Below, one piece after another: positions 42,120 to 53,377 of a stretch of DNA of 64,000 nt. The stretch's first letter is position 1. Every line of letters starts with the position of its first letter. Under the pieces are notes generated by a model that worked only from the letters and a program-made list of their open reading frames with translations, was not told the origin of the DNA and did not search any database. Position numbers and translations under genes: made by a program. Source of the stretch: Megalonaias nervosa (lineage: Eukaryota; Mollusca; Bivalvia; Unionida; Unionidae); assembly GCA_016617855.1 (NCBI GenBank), contig JAECUM010009426.1, positions 1 to 64,000 on the forward strand, given 5' to 3'.

Positions 42120-43464
42120 GTTGCAGCTTTTTTAAAAACACTGGCAACAACGCTATCTCTAGCTTTTTCAGAAATTTTTTAGTATGTTCTTCTGTGGTAG
42201 CTTCATAAAATTTATTGTAAGCTTCTGAGCTATCTTTTCTAATATTATTTAATTTTTAATTTTTCAATGCGATTATTGTATTCGCTTTGTGTCTATTGAT
42301 CAATATTATCAACATCTTTAATATTATTATCGGATATAAATTTATAATATTCTATTTCATATATTTTTCTGCTATTTCTTTTTCTAATTTTTCTTTTTAT
42401 TTGATAATAACATTAGTCTTTCTTGTCCTTTTTTTCTTTTAATTTTTCTTGTTTTTTTTTCAGCCTGCATTCTTATCACATCTGGATCTGATTCTATTTT
42501 AATAAGTTCATCTTTATTCTCCACCAACCGACTTAATTCAGTTTGTCTAGCAATAGGATCTTTTATGTCGTCTGAGACAACCATATCAGCTCTCATACGT
42601 ATGAGATCTAGTTCTTTTGCCTCAGTATTCAAATTATTAGAGTGATGATTGTATTGACCATTTTGTATATTACGGATAACTTTGATATAAAGATCTGCGA
42701 TAATCCCACGCCTGTACAACATAATACTTTTTCCGTAGTCTTCATTTTCCAGTTTTACATCGTCGAGATGTTTCTTACTTTCTTCTGCTATTTCCGCTAA
42801 CTTTTTAATATTTTCTTCGAAATTGTAATCTGTTTTTTAACATCATATACTCTTACATTTTTAAAATCATGACTTCTGTTAAAAGCTTCATACTCCTTAT
42901 CATTTATTTGACTGTTTATATTTTTTAAAGCATCCTCAAATCCTTCTTAATATAGGATATTTCTGAAAGCTTCTGCTTTTTCTTGCATCCTCTCAAGCTC
43001 TTCCTCATCTTTACTTTTCGTTATATCGCCCAGCTTTTCTGTAATCGGCTCAACTAGTTTTATTGTGCTAATCTTTGCTCATATTCAAATACATTATTTA
43101 ATAGCCGTTTTAGTTCAGCTTGAAAAGCAGCAGGATCAGCAATATGTTTTACAAGGTCTCTAGATAACTTTAGTCTGTCTTCATCAGAGCTTCTAATAAT
43201 TTTTGCAGCAGCAGCTTCTTGTTGTTCTTTAACAAGTCCGATCAAACCTTTTTCCTGTAGTTTTTCTTCTGATAACGGTTTAGTTTCAGGTTGTTTTCCA
43301 AGTAACGCCTCAGTAACTGATTTGAGAGCTGCAGCTGCTACTTCTGCGGCAGCTACTTGCCCAAGTCAGGCTTGCTGTACTCGCTGCTTAAATACTGCTT
43401 GAGATTGAGCAAGTTTTTTTTAAAAATCTTCTATATGTTTTCTGTACTTTGCTCGTTTATCCAT
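42120..43464 (-). pseudogene. Large coiled-coil protein of the structural block
   Basis: ATG 43,464 opens MDKRAKYRKHIEDF, followed by stops at ~43,420 and ~43,368. Frames continue with VAAAEVAAAALKSVTEALLG, GLVKEQQEAAAAKIIRSSDE, AAFQAELKRLLNNVFEYEQR, and later DPIARQTELSRLVENKDELI with a Lys-rich tail. Composition is strongly helical. It lies directly downstream of the packaging ATPase. A scaffold or internal capsid role is possible but only by position. Confidence 0.55.
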
Positions 43465-43475
43465 TTTGTATCAAA

Positions 43476-44134
43476 CTAATGTAAATAATTTTTCATACAA
43501 CAGCGAAACATTTTTTTCGGATCGTGTGTAAACTTATCGAACAAGAAAAGGTTATACCTATCCGCTGTCGCCTTATGATATAGTTCGATAAATTTATCTT
43601 TTGTAACGTCGCCGCATTGCTCGTTTGCAATATTCCTGACGTCCACGTTGTCCAGTCCTGGAAATAATATAAAACAACCGGTATTTCGCCGAATAAATCT
43701 GTCAACGTTATAGAAACCTTGGGCTAAATGAACAGAATTACATTTTTTATTACGCGACAGTGAAAAATATGATCTTATTTTATTCATCTCTGTATTGTTT
43801 AGCGGAATATCTATCTTATGCTCGTCCGAGTCAATTTCACTAACTGGAATATGTTCTTCTGGTTCCTTGATAATAAACAAATCTTCACCAGCCTCAAGAT
43901 CATCACAAAAAATTTGTTATTGTATTCGCTAAGTAGTTCATATTTGTCCTGTTGCGGATTAATTGTGTAAATATAAACTCGATCGTAATTAAAATTATCG
44001 CCCAACGGTAAATTCATAAGCAAATTTGTTTTTCCTGATCCTGTGCGACCAACAATAAGATAATGACAATCTGGAAGTTCGTTGTTGTGCACGTGTTTCA
44101 GATGTCTGTCTGTATGAAAATTTAATATCGACAT
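43476..44134 (-). pseudogene. E2 genome-packaging ATPase (FtsK/HerA type), Walker B deleted
   Basis: ATG 44,134 opens MSILNFHTDRHLKHVHNNEL. Walker A is intact (IVGRTGSGKTNLLMNL). A frameshift near 43,900 leads to the C-terminal frame with EHKIDIPLNNTEMNKIRSYF and NVDRFIRRNTGCFILFPGLD. Relative to E1 (HKIVVFDDIPL) four codons, 12 bp, are missing in frame, removing VVFD and thus the Walker B acidic residue. The ATPase would pump DNA into capsids. Its start lies 31 bp from the divergent fibre start. Confidence 0.9.
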
Positions 44135-44165
44135 ATTATAAAAATTGTTAGACAATACATAAATA
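44135..44165. promoter_or_regulatory. 31-bp bidirectional intergenic region between ATPase and fibre
   Basis: The two start codons face away from each other with 31 AT-rich bases between. No TATA box is visible in the gap itself. The same arrangement occurs in E1 (21,086-21,116). Such a short gap implies that 5' ends overlap or that leaders come from elsewhere, which would fit a spliced TIR leader. Confidence 0.45.
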
Positions 44166-45401
44166 ATGAGCTATTATACAAAATTTGGAACAACATTAGG
44201 AGATTCGCCGGAGATATAACTACAAACGGCAATATTGATTTATCTGGTTACCTGCAAAAAACTGGCGATACGATGACAGGAAACCTGTCTATGTCAAATC
44301 AACGAGTGATTGGGTTAGAAACGGCATATCCACCACCAAGGGTTGACCTTACACAAGCTGTTAGTTATGCACAACTAAAATCATTTGACGACAACAAGTT
44401 AGACAAGGCCGGCGGAACTTTAAGTGGCCACTTAGATATGTCAGGAAAAAAAATAATAAATTTGGAGATTGGATACCCACCATCAAATTTAAATCAAACC
44501 CAAGCGGTAAGTTATTTACAGTTAAAGTATGTGGATAATAAGAAACTTGATAAAACTGGTGAAACAATTACAGGTAATATTAACATGTCATGTCGACGAG
44601 TGTTAGGTTTAGAAATTTCATATCCGCCAGCAGATTTAACGCAAGCGGTAAGTTATGCGCAACTAAAATCAGTTGACGACAGTAAACTTAACAAAGCCGG
44701 TGACAGAATTACAGGTAACCTGTCTATGTCAAATTCAAAATAAACTGGATTACCGACAACCTCACCACCAGCTAATGATACTGATGCTATTAGTTATGCT
44801 CAGTTAAAAGAAGAACTTACCCCATACTTTAAAAAATCCAGTGGACCAATGTCAGGTAATATAAACATGAGAAGCAACAAAATAACTACGATATATGTTC
44901 CTGTGAATCCTAATGATCTAACAAATAAAGCTTATGTTGACAGTCTGTCTAGTGGTATAAAACGAACTAAAAACAATGTTGGATATATTCCAACACTTTT
45001 CAAGGCAACTGACAAATGAGTTGGGTTTGAGGTAAGCGCATCATCGCATCATCCTGAAAATTATCCTCATTACGCTTTCTCTGATAGACACGAGTGGACG
45101 ACAAACGGAGAAGTTGGAAATTCTTGGATTAAAATCAAATGTCCTACTGCAGTTGCCATTTGGCAATTTCATTTGCGTGGTCGATTAAACCCTGGTGTTG
45201 GTCGAATTTATAATTGGCGGTTTGAAGAATCATGATGATATTAATTGGGCAACATTGTATAGCACAAATAATACGTATATCACAACAACACAATATTTTA
45301 CAATTCCGATAGAAAAGACTGTTAACAAGTACTTGTATTTTCTATACTATGTTGTTGCTGCTGAACATCCGTTTCCAGGACTGGCATCATTTCAAATATA
45401 A
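44166..45401 (+). pseudogene. E2 fibre protein with bacteriophage-tail-fibre-like repeats
   Basis: ATG 44,166 opens MSYYTKFGTTLGDSPEI, then a frameshift. Three to four tandem repeats of about 40-45 residues follow, each of the form TGDTMTGNLSMSNQRVIGLE, YPP, TQAVSYAQLKSxDDxKLDK. The last is replaced by MRSNKITTIYVPVNPNDLTN and KAYVDSL, the exact layout of phage tail-fibre collar repeats. The C-terminal ~150 residues (YIPTLFKATD to HPFPGLASFQI) look globular and may be a receptor-binding head. In-frame stops are at ~44,741 and ~45,017; a frameshift is near 45,230. I infer a host-attachment spike. Confidence 0.8.
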
Positions 45402-45458
45402 ACACTCGATGATCAGGTATGATCATTGTGATCAAATTTAATCTAATGCTATAAAATA

Positions 45459-45788
45459 ATGTCAGAACCACCAATTATAACTGTTGCTAGAGAATTTTAT
45501 GATAATATTTTTAACCCCACCAGAAAGGTTGGGGACGCATCACTAACACGTGTAATAAATACCAGAAAACATTTTTCAATTCCAATGATAAACTCTCCAT
45601 TGTCAGAAGAAGAAATTTTTTTTTATTCTTGTTATGTATATACGAGGACCACAACTAAAAAAGCAATAGAAAACTTTGATATTATAAGAAGATACTGTCA
45701 TCCTGATGATTGTATAGAAGAACAAAAACAAGTTGAAATTCTGTTTAAAAAAATATTGCTTGAGTTTGATTTCAAAAATTTAGATTGA
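45459..45788 (+). CDS. Right-arm gene, 109 residues (unknown function)
   Basis: Open from ATG 45,459 (MSEPPIITVAREFYDNIFNP). Conserved with E1 over INTRKHFSIPMINSPLSEEE and the Cys/Tyr-containing IIRRYCHPDDCIEEQKQVEI. No domain recognised. It lies 57 bp after the fibre and 2 bp before the next gene, suggesting one transcription unit. Confidence 0.7.
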   Translation: MSEPPIITVAREFYDNIFNPTRKVGDASLTRVINTRKHFSIPMINSPLSEEEIFFYSCYVYTRTTTKKAIENFDIIRRYCHPDDCIEEQKQVEILFKKILLEFDFKNLD

Positions 45789-45790
45789 TA

Positions 45791-46759
45791 ATGCGATCAA
45801 GTTTATTGCAAGCACGAGTAGCGCAGGTGGAAAAACAAATGAACGATAACCATGATCGTCAGGACAAACTATCAGAATCTAGAATAATAGGAATAAGAAG
45901 AAACAGGAAGTTATATAATAGTTTTTTAAAACGAGAAATTTTTAAGTATCTCGGCATATACTACCACGACAAAGAAACCATAATTAAAATCGTTACTATG
46001 ACACCAGACACGGAGTTAATTATTAAAGTGTACGCAAACGCATTTTGCCAATGATACGTAAAATAGACCCAGAATTTGATCCGATTATTGTTGACAGGTC
46101 TCTAAAAATAATCAAAGATTTTGACATTGAAATTAGTTATCTTAGTGATGATAAGCGAAGAAAGTATTTTGAAGAAGTCGATCAAACAAAGTTGGAAGTA
46201 AAGTCTGATTCTTATTACGACATAGGTGAAGCAGACGATATTCCATTTCCGTCAATCCAGCGCTCTAGACAATTATCATTACGAAATTATTACAATGAAA
46301 TTGAGAAAATATTCACAGAACCATACACAACATTATCAAATCGAATAGTCTTTCTTTTAAAAATTACTCCCATTTCACTTTCAAGTGGGAGATTATTAGA
46401 AAAAGAAGCGCTCCAAAAATTAATGCTAGCAAATTTCGTAGTCGCATATGCAATTATCAGACAACATCTCGTCCTCAAAAATTTCACGTTAGATCAATTG
46501 AATTTAGTATTTGGGTATATCAATGAAACAGAAAGCGATTACAGTAATTTGGTGAACGAAAAATTTGGTATGAACGTGAAGTATCAGACACGTTTGATCC
46601 ATATGCTTGGTTAAAGAAAAATGAGGTACTAACAGATAAACGATATGATGATACTTCGTCAGATGTTTATGACAAACACAGAATTTTTATAGCTGACAAT
46701 AATAAATTTCGTGAGTTTCTTCATTCGATTGTTGGAACCAGAACTTTTGTTTTTGTGTA
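45791..46759 (+). pseudogene. Right-arm gene, ~320 codons (unknown function)
   Basis: ATG 45,791 opens MRSSLLQARVAQVEKQMNDN. The first frame includes NRKLYNSFLKREIFKYLGIY. A frameshift near 46,045 leads to a second frame (IDPEFDPIIVDRSLKIIKDF, EVKSDSYYDIGEADDIPFPS, VAYAIIRQHLVLKNFTLDQL). Another near 46,580 leads to YAWLKKNEVLTDKRYDDTSS and RTFVFV. E1 carries the same gene. No domain recognised; mostly helical and charged. Confidence 0.65.
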
Positions 46760-46772
46760 AAAAAAATTGTAT

Positions 46773-47254
46773 AATGAAAAAACAGATCATCGATTTCAAT
46801 CATATTTCAAAAAATATTCCAAAACAAGAAATTGAAGCACTAGTACAATATTACAAATTTTTATCATAAAAACCTTTGGTGTTTAAAACAATGTTATAAA
46901 TATTACAATAGAATACTTCGAGTAATATCATATTTGCCACTGCTAATGACCAGCTCTGGAATAATTTCAAGTGGTGCATCATTAAATCCTTTTCTGTTAA
47001 TAATATATGCTGTCGGTGTCTCTCTTTCAACAGCATGTAAGAAGATTGAACCCAGGCTTGAGACTAAGAAAAACGCCTGTAAAATAGCTAGTATTACTTA
47101 CAGAAAATTATTTGATCAGATGCAATCTTATTTGCGAGGCGTAAAATATGATATGGACGATTTGATACGCGAGTTTCGTATTATTGACAGTATGTTAACG
47201 GATATCCTACCAATTAGGGTAAGCAGGTATGAAAAAGATTATCATAAAATATAG
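46773..47254 (+). pseudogene. Right-end hydrophobic protein conserved in Polintons (unknown function)
   Basis: ATG 46,773 opens MKKQIIDFNHISKNIPKQEI. After a frameshift near 46,868 comes YYNRILRVISYLPLLMTSSG, then a hydrophobic segment (SLNPFLLIIYAVGVSLSTA) and a helical tail KYDMDDLIREFRIIDSMLTD. The order of helix, glycine-containing membrane segment and a C-terminal FxxEFxxxD helix matches a protein found near one end of many Polintons; E3 has a likely counterpart at 63,440. A membrane role is inferred. Confidence 0.6.
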
Positions 47255-47560
47255 TTATAGTTTGCGTGATAAATGAAACCAACTTTTTAGGTTCTGTACC
47301 AGTATATCTTAAATCAGATCCACCATATCTTATTAAGGGCGGATAAAAAGACACTTTTGTATGAGATAAATCTTAAAAGACCTGGGAACCTCATCTTCTC
47401 TTACTACTATAGGTACCGCTGAAAAATTTGATAATTGACAAAAAAACTATCAATTGAGTACCATTTACCTCATCAAATTATGAAAATCTGAACGAAATTT
47501 CCAGAATGTTCTTTGTTTAAACAGAGGACCTATCTCCTAGTCTGTCATGCAAAGAAAATA

Positions 47561-47641
47561 TCTCACTTACCTTTCATACTCCCAGCAAACACATCTCTGC
47601 GGAATGACCACAAAGGAACATTTGACTGCCTTTTTTATATC
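47561..47641 (-). promoter_or_regulatory. Inward promoter with leader exon and splice donor, right terminal repeat
   Basis: Minus-strand mirror of the left module: TATAAAAAAGG near 47,640, the TCATTCCG initiator-like site near 47,610, ATG at 47,577, donor AAAG|GTAAGTGAG at 47,570. The TATA copy differs from the left one, but the leader and donor are nearly identical. Inward transcription would run against the right-arm genes and reach the minus-strand ATPase and capsid block. Confidence 0.6.
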
Positions 47642-47660
47642 GTCATAACACCCACGCGGA

Positions 47661-47850
47661 ATTTCCCGTCACGTGATTTTCTGGAATAGTTGGGGGTTTT
47701 TTGTTACGTATACATACATACAATGTTTTTTGCAATTTCCCATCACGTGATTTTCTGGAACAGTTGGGGGATTTCCGTTACATGTACATACATACAATGT
47801 TCTTTGGAATTTCCCATCACGTGATTCCCCAGAAAATTCTATTACGCAGT
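47661..47850. repeat. 74-bp tandem units with TCACGTGA palindromes, right terminal repeat only
   Basis: Units start at 47,661, 47,735 and 47,809 (atttcccatcacgtgatttt). TCACGTGA, the optimal E-box for USF/MiT-type factors, lies at 47,669, 47,743 and 47,817. They sit 30-180 bp upstream of the minus-strand TATA box, where enhancer elements would be placed. Confidence 0.8.
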
Positions 47851-48285
47851 TATAATTTGTTCAGCAGAGTGATGCAAGCTTAGTTAAGATTGCATCATTC
47901 ATAGATTCTAGGAATAACCATGATATACATGATGCAGTTTCGAGTGTCTAGTACATTTATCGATCGCAACCCAGCAGTCTCTGTCTAGGCTACAGTAATC
48001 GATCGGCACAGGCAGAAAACATGTATAGTTCGAAAGGTATGTCTGTTATAGAATATCTGGGGGAAGGGGTTTCTCCGACAAATATGTTTTGGAGGGGAAG
48101 GGGGTCTAAAATCTAGAAGACCCCGTTAATACAAATATCGTTTTGGAGTGGGAGAGGGGGTCTTCTCCTGACAAATATATTTTCTAACCTGTTTTGAGTT
48201 AAGCTACAGGTTGGTTACAAATATGTTTTGAGGGAGGGGAGGGGAAAGGGTATTAAATCTAGAAGTCCCGTTTTCCTCTACTACT

Positions 48286-48290
48286 GTGAT
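48286..48290. repeat. Right target-site duplication of E2
   Basis: GTGAT follows the terminal CTACTACT, matching GTGAT before the left end. Counting the preceding T gives the six-base TGTGAT. Confidence 0.85.
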
Positions 48291-48973
48291 GTCACCTGTT
48301 TATTAAAATGTGCAATTTTACTGCATGGAAATCTTTCCGGAACACACGTACATATAGTTTAGACTTACAGGACTTTAGTAATAACAGTATCTAGCGCGAA
48401 CTTCAAATGGCTACTGGACAGAGGGTTGTTCTACTGGATTAAACAAGTTTGCCAATCAAAGGATATACATTGCCTTCAGCCGCCGGCAGCTCAAAAGCCG
48501 CGAGAAAAACCGGTGGTGTATAAAATGTACACCGATGTGTGCAGACCAGATTTTCTGCAGACATTTGCAGGTTTTAATGAATAGGCGATATCATCTCCTA
48601 CGGAGAGTCGAACCTTGATTTCTTTCATAGGAATCCGGAATGACTGTGTAAATAGATGAGAATTATTTACTAGGTCGTCAGGCGAGTGTGTCCGCTACAC
48701 ACTAGTGCATATAACTCCGATTAAGTAGCATCACTTTTTTTGGTGATGTGTGCTTAGTCGTGATAGAATATGGGCTGGTGTGTACAGGCAAGGCGATGGG
48801 TGCCGTATACCCGCGAACCTGGGTTTGAACCTCCGTAGAGTACTAATTAAAAATTCTCTAACCTGTATGATAGTATTATTTGTATTAAATATTAATTCTG
48901 TCTACTATTATCAAGCATTCTCCTATAGAATCCAGGGATTGCACTTTCCGTTCTGTCTGGTGTATATTTATAA

Positions 48974-48976
<3 letters not shown>
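48291..48976. other. No gene seen
   Basis: Right flank of E2. A stretch around 48,775-48,840 contains GGGTTTGAACCTC, similar to a polymerase III B box, but I could not find a convincing A box. Confidence 0.4.

Positions 48977-49026
<50 letters not shown>
48977..49026. repeat. (CT)n microsatellite
   Basis: Perfect CT run of about 50 bases abutting the MITE start. Confidence 0.97.
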
Positions 49027-49028
<2 letters not shown>

Positions 49029-49203
49029 GTGCCGGATTACCAGATTGGCACAGTAGGCACTGGCCTATGGGCCCCACGCCTTTTTGGGGCCCCGCGACAA
49101 CGGATCAAAATAATATTGAATTGATTTGATCTTGACGTATTAGGAGATAATTTGCGGGGGTTGATTGATCTTGACGTATTAGGAGATAATTTGGTGGGGC
49201 TCC

Positions 49204-49738
<535 letters not shown>

Positions 49739-49758
49739 NNNNNNNNNNNNNNNNNNNN
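49739..49758. other. Assembly gap, 20 N
   Basis: Unknown bases between two copies of the same sequence. Confidence 0.99.
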
Positions 49759-50209
49759 GAAATTTCAACTGCCTAGGGGCCTCCACAGGGTTTAATCCGG
49801 CACGGTACCTTTCTGTTCCCGCATAAAGATGTAGGACGGATGTGACCGTTACAAAGAGACTGAAGAATTACATCCCCAAATAAGACTAAAATACCTAACA
49901 TTTCTAAGCACCCTAATCAAGCATGCAAATATTCCATCTTGAGCATAGAAGAAAAAGAGACCCAAGAATCAGGTATCAGGACAGCTATCATCTTCGAACC
50001 TGCAGACGAAAGCTATACGAGTAGTTCCATGGACGCAAAGGATTACATACAGATTGCTGATGTGTTTCATATTTGATAAAGATTTAGGCCATCAGCCATC
50101 ACCCGAATAAACCAGGAAACTCGACAGTTGTAGGCTAGTAATTTGTGCGCATGGGCATACAGGTCAAGGCCGGATCAAGTCAAGTGTGTGTGTGTGTGTG
50201 TGTGTGTGT
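49759..50209. repeat. Second copy of the duplication flanking the gap
   Basis: Repeats 49,204-49,660 and ends in a shorter GT run (50,183-50,209). The different GT length with otherwise identical sequence suggests two reads or haplotypes of one locus placed in tandem. Confidence 0.9.
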
Positions 50210-50475
50210 TGGGGATGGGTGAGTCAAAAGTTTCCAAAAAGGACCTTGATTTTCCTCGAAAGGGCACCAAAGACAACATATCTGTGTCTATTTACTCAGA
50301 GTGTGCATAATACCCCCAAAACGTGCGCAGGAATAAAAAGATGGTCAAATTTCAAGTGAGAAATGACTACGTTTGTATGTGTACATTTTTTATAGCTGGA
50401 GGGGGGTGTCCGCAAACCCCGGAAACCCCCCTCCCCCTGATCCGGCCATACAGGTATATATTTAAACGTATTGCC

Positions 50476-50523
<48 letters not shown>
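50476..50523. repeat. (GAT)n microsatellite
   Basis: Perfect GAT run; the Asp-only (plus) and Ile-only (minus) frames across it are incidental. Confidence 0.97.
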
Positions 50524-50524
<1 letters not shown>

Positions 50525-53377
50525 GTGATTATCGCTTTCGTTTTATTTATTAGCATGTCTTTCATGTCACCTGTGGTATGTATATAATATTCAAAGGTCG
50601 ATTCCTCTGGTGCTCAATATTTTTTCTGCTCGAGCTGCCTATCCAGGTATTCCTTGCACAGCGAGTCATTTCTCTGCGGATGTATTACTACTGCAGTAGC
50701 ATTAAAAACATATTAACTTACATATTTAGGGAACCAAGAAATCAGTTTGACAAGATTTGGTAAAACACAAAGAATGCCTTAAAACTCACTCTGGGAAATC
50801 TAGTGTTCTGGGAGAATTGATGTAAGAAATGAGATGCGTGAATTTCTAGTAAATATAAATCTGTTATTATTTCAACTTAAAAAAAAAAAAAATCTGTATT
50901 TTAGTCAAGGCACATATTCACGTGTACAGAAAGAGACGAATGACTCGAAAGAGACGAATGATCTGAAAGAGCCGTATCTTCGAGGAAGTCAACATAAAAC
51001 TTTAAATACGATATATTTAACATTGCACAGAACAATGTCACTGACAAGAATATTTTCACGATGGGCGGGCGAACAAGGTTGCTGATAACAAGCTGTTGCA
51101 ACACGAAGCTCCATGAAACCCTTCACAAGTCTAAGAACTATAAAGATAGCAGTTTGATATATTTCGTTTAGAGGCCGTAATTAACAGCACCGCCAGGCAC
51201 TTAATAACACTTGATTAGTTAATTGTTATTCTCACATCGAGTTGTCTATGTCTCTCGATAGATATGGTCGTCTTTGAATTCTTTGGCAGTTAAGAAAACT
51301 ATCGCGTCAGTATATTCTCCGAGCATTTCTATTACACCACTTATAAGAGCTGCAGCGGCCATTTTTTCCAGATCATTTATTTTAAACTTTAAGTTTGTTT
51401 TTATTATCATCATCATGATTTTATCTAGCTCTCACAGTTTCGGTATTTTTGATTATAGTTCTCTTGTGGCCGCATGGATCTACAGGTCAGTATTTTCTGG
51501 CAGTTGCTCACAGGCCCTCAAAGTGATTTTCTCTAATTGATTGTCACTGAGTTTCAATATAAACCCCGAATGGATTACTCGTACTCACTATAAGGGACAT
51601 TATTACACTGCGCATGCCCCATTACTAGGTGCACTACACTTTATTGATATTGGCTTTGGCGACAAATGACTTAATACATTTCATGCTGTGCTAGTAGTTC
51701 GTTTACATTTTCTGTCTGCAGAGGTGTTATGATTAACTCGTTGCATTAAAGGGACATCTTTTCTGTTATTTAAAACGCTTCAGGTTTGTTTGCAATTTAT
51801 TAATCCACTTGTATTGGATTTGAAATTTTGGAATGACGTGTATGACACTTTACAGAAGTTCACTGCAAGAATGTTACACTGGATGACGTGTGTAGATGAA
51901 AGCTGACTGTAACCAGATAACATAGGACGACGGGTGTCACAGAATTGTGTACCCAAAGTTGCAATTACTTTGTATTTTAATGTAGATATAGTATAGGTCA
52001 TGTTTCAGCGTTCAGCCTTACCCATTGTGTATGATTTAGTTACGTCAGACGATTGTGATATCTTTAGTTTTTCACTCACTTGGTCGATCGACTTCCTTTG
52101 ACACGCGCAAAATGCTGGCGGTAGGAACTCATCTCATGATTTCCGTGTGTGGTTTCAGCAACGTAACAGTAAAAAGAGTTTGAGTTGCTTAGCTTAGCCA
52201 CAGTGCTTGGTTCATTGTCAGAATACTGACTCCTTTACAATAGTTATCTTTCGAATGCAGAGCTACGTAATATTTGTGTATATTCCTCTTTTCTTTAGTA
52301 GTGTCATTATGCTGTTTTTGCCCCATTTTGCTTTTTGGGATCCTGAAAATCGTCACAGCCTATATGACCCATGACTTTGCCGATTTTGGTAAGCAAGCCT
52401 CATACTATGTGCATCCTGTGGATTGGTAATCCAGGAAAGTGACCAAATCGCACACACGTGCTTGAGGCTGTATACGGTATGATTCTACACAATAGCAAGC
52501 GGTTACTAATCAACAGTCTTGATCGATACTCCCAGGGTAAATAAGCTCGCTGATGTAATACATGAGAAAGTTACAACCGGTGTAGATATAATCAAAATAT
52601 CTTATTAGAATATCAGAAAATCAGCCAGGATAAGCTGTTTTGATTTAATTTAGTAATGTAATATGTTGGCGTGCTTAAAATTCAAAGCGAAATATTACTA
52701 GCTTAATCTGCAATAGTTCTAACAAAATCTATTTTTCTAATATCGTAAAATACCTGGTATATTTCTAGTGTACATGCTGGCAATATATCCGGTTGAACTA
52801 AAATTACTATTTCATGACTATGTGTGCTTGCCATTACACGGGACCATATGTGGACATACATAGTAATGCTGAAAAATAGTAATATAAAATGGCATATTTA
52901 ACGATATTAGCTGATTATGGGTAGGGGTCACTTGCATGCTTTTCAAAATATTTCTTAATTCGAAATAGATAGTTTTTCATTTACTGTCTTAGCACAGACA
53001 ATGGTCGTGAAAACTAAACAGCTGTGCTATCAAACACAGCATTCTTGGTTCTAGTCCAAGTTTCCGGGAAAGTGTTTCTTTAATAATTGGGAGACTACCG
53101 ATCTGAGCTAGTGAAATATGAAAAAGTAATGTAAATTTGATGATGTAAACTTGACATTTACGGATACGTGGCACGCATAATTTTTTAATCCCAACTAAAA
53201 CTGATATGGAATAGTTTGACCATACAACCGTCATATCGAACAGCTTACAATTAGTCGAGTGCCAGTAATCAAAAAGTACTAATTCAAAAGCACAGCTCGG
53301 ACGGAAAAATATATTTTATATTTAAGAATTACTGTGGTATTTAATGGCAAAAAAATCAGATTAACTCTAAAAATATA
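50524..53377. other. No gene recognised; may include the left end of E3
   Basis: Several short frames but no domain I recognise. E3 must have a left terminal repeat somewhere between here and the polymerase, but its mate lies outside the window, so it cannot be identified by pairing. Confidence 0.4.

Larger units (their letters stand above)
31062..48285. mobile_element. E2: full-length Polinton/Maverick, 17.2 kb
   Basis: Long inverted terminal repeats begin AGTAGTAGAGGAAAA and end in the complementary sequence, with a target duplication outside. The AG...CT ends, ~17-kb size and gene set (protein-primed DNA polymerase, rve integrase, adenain-type protease, FtsK/HerA ATPase, double jelly-roll capsid and penton-like proteins) are diagnostic of Polintons, which are proviral or transposon relatives of adenoviruses. 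Almost all genes carry stops, frameshifts or small deletions, so this copy cannot be functional by itself. The insertion boundary is clean, which makes E2 the reference copy for E1. Confidence 0.95.
47448..48285. repeat. E2 right terminal inverted repeat
   Basis: Inverted copy of 31,062-31,768, from caattgagtaccatttacct to the outer end ctctactact. It is ~130 bp longer because of a 74-bp unit present two and a half times at 47,661-47,850 that the left copy lacks. It holds a single copy of the ~60-bp unit amplified on the left. Confidence 0.9.

Noticed and set aside
48775..48840. tRNA-like SINE head
   Set aside because: A B-box-like GGGTTTGAACCTC is present but no convincing A box or cloverleaf.
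48892..49077. Arg/Glu repeat frame
   Set aside because: Translation of the CT microsatellite running into a MITE.
50296..50565. Poly-Ile or poly-Asp protein
   Set aside because: Translation of the GAT microsatellite.
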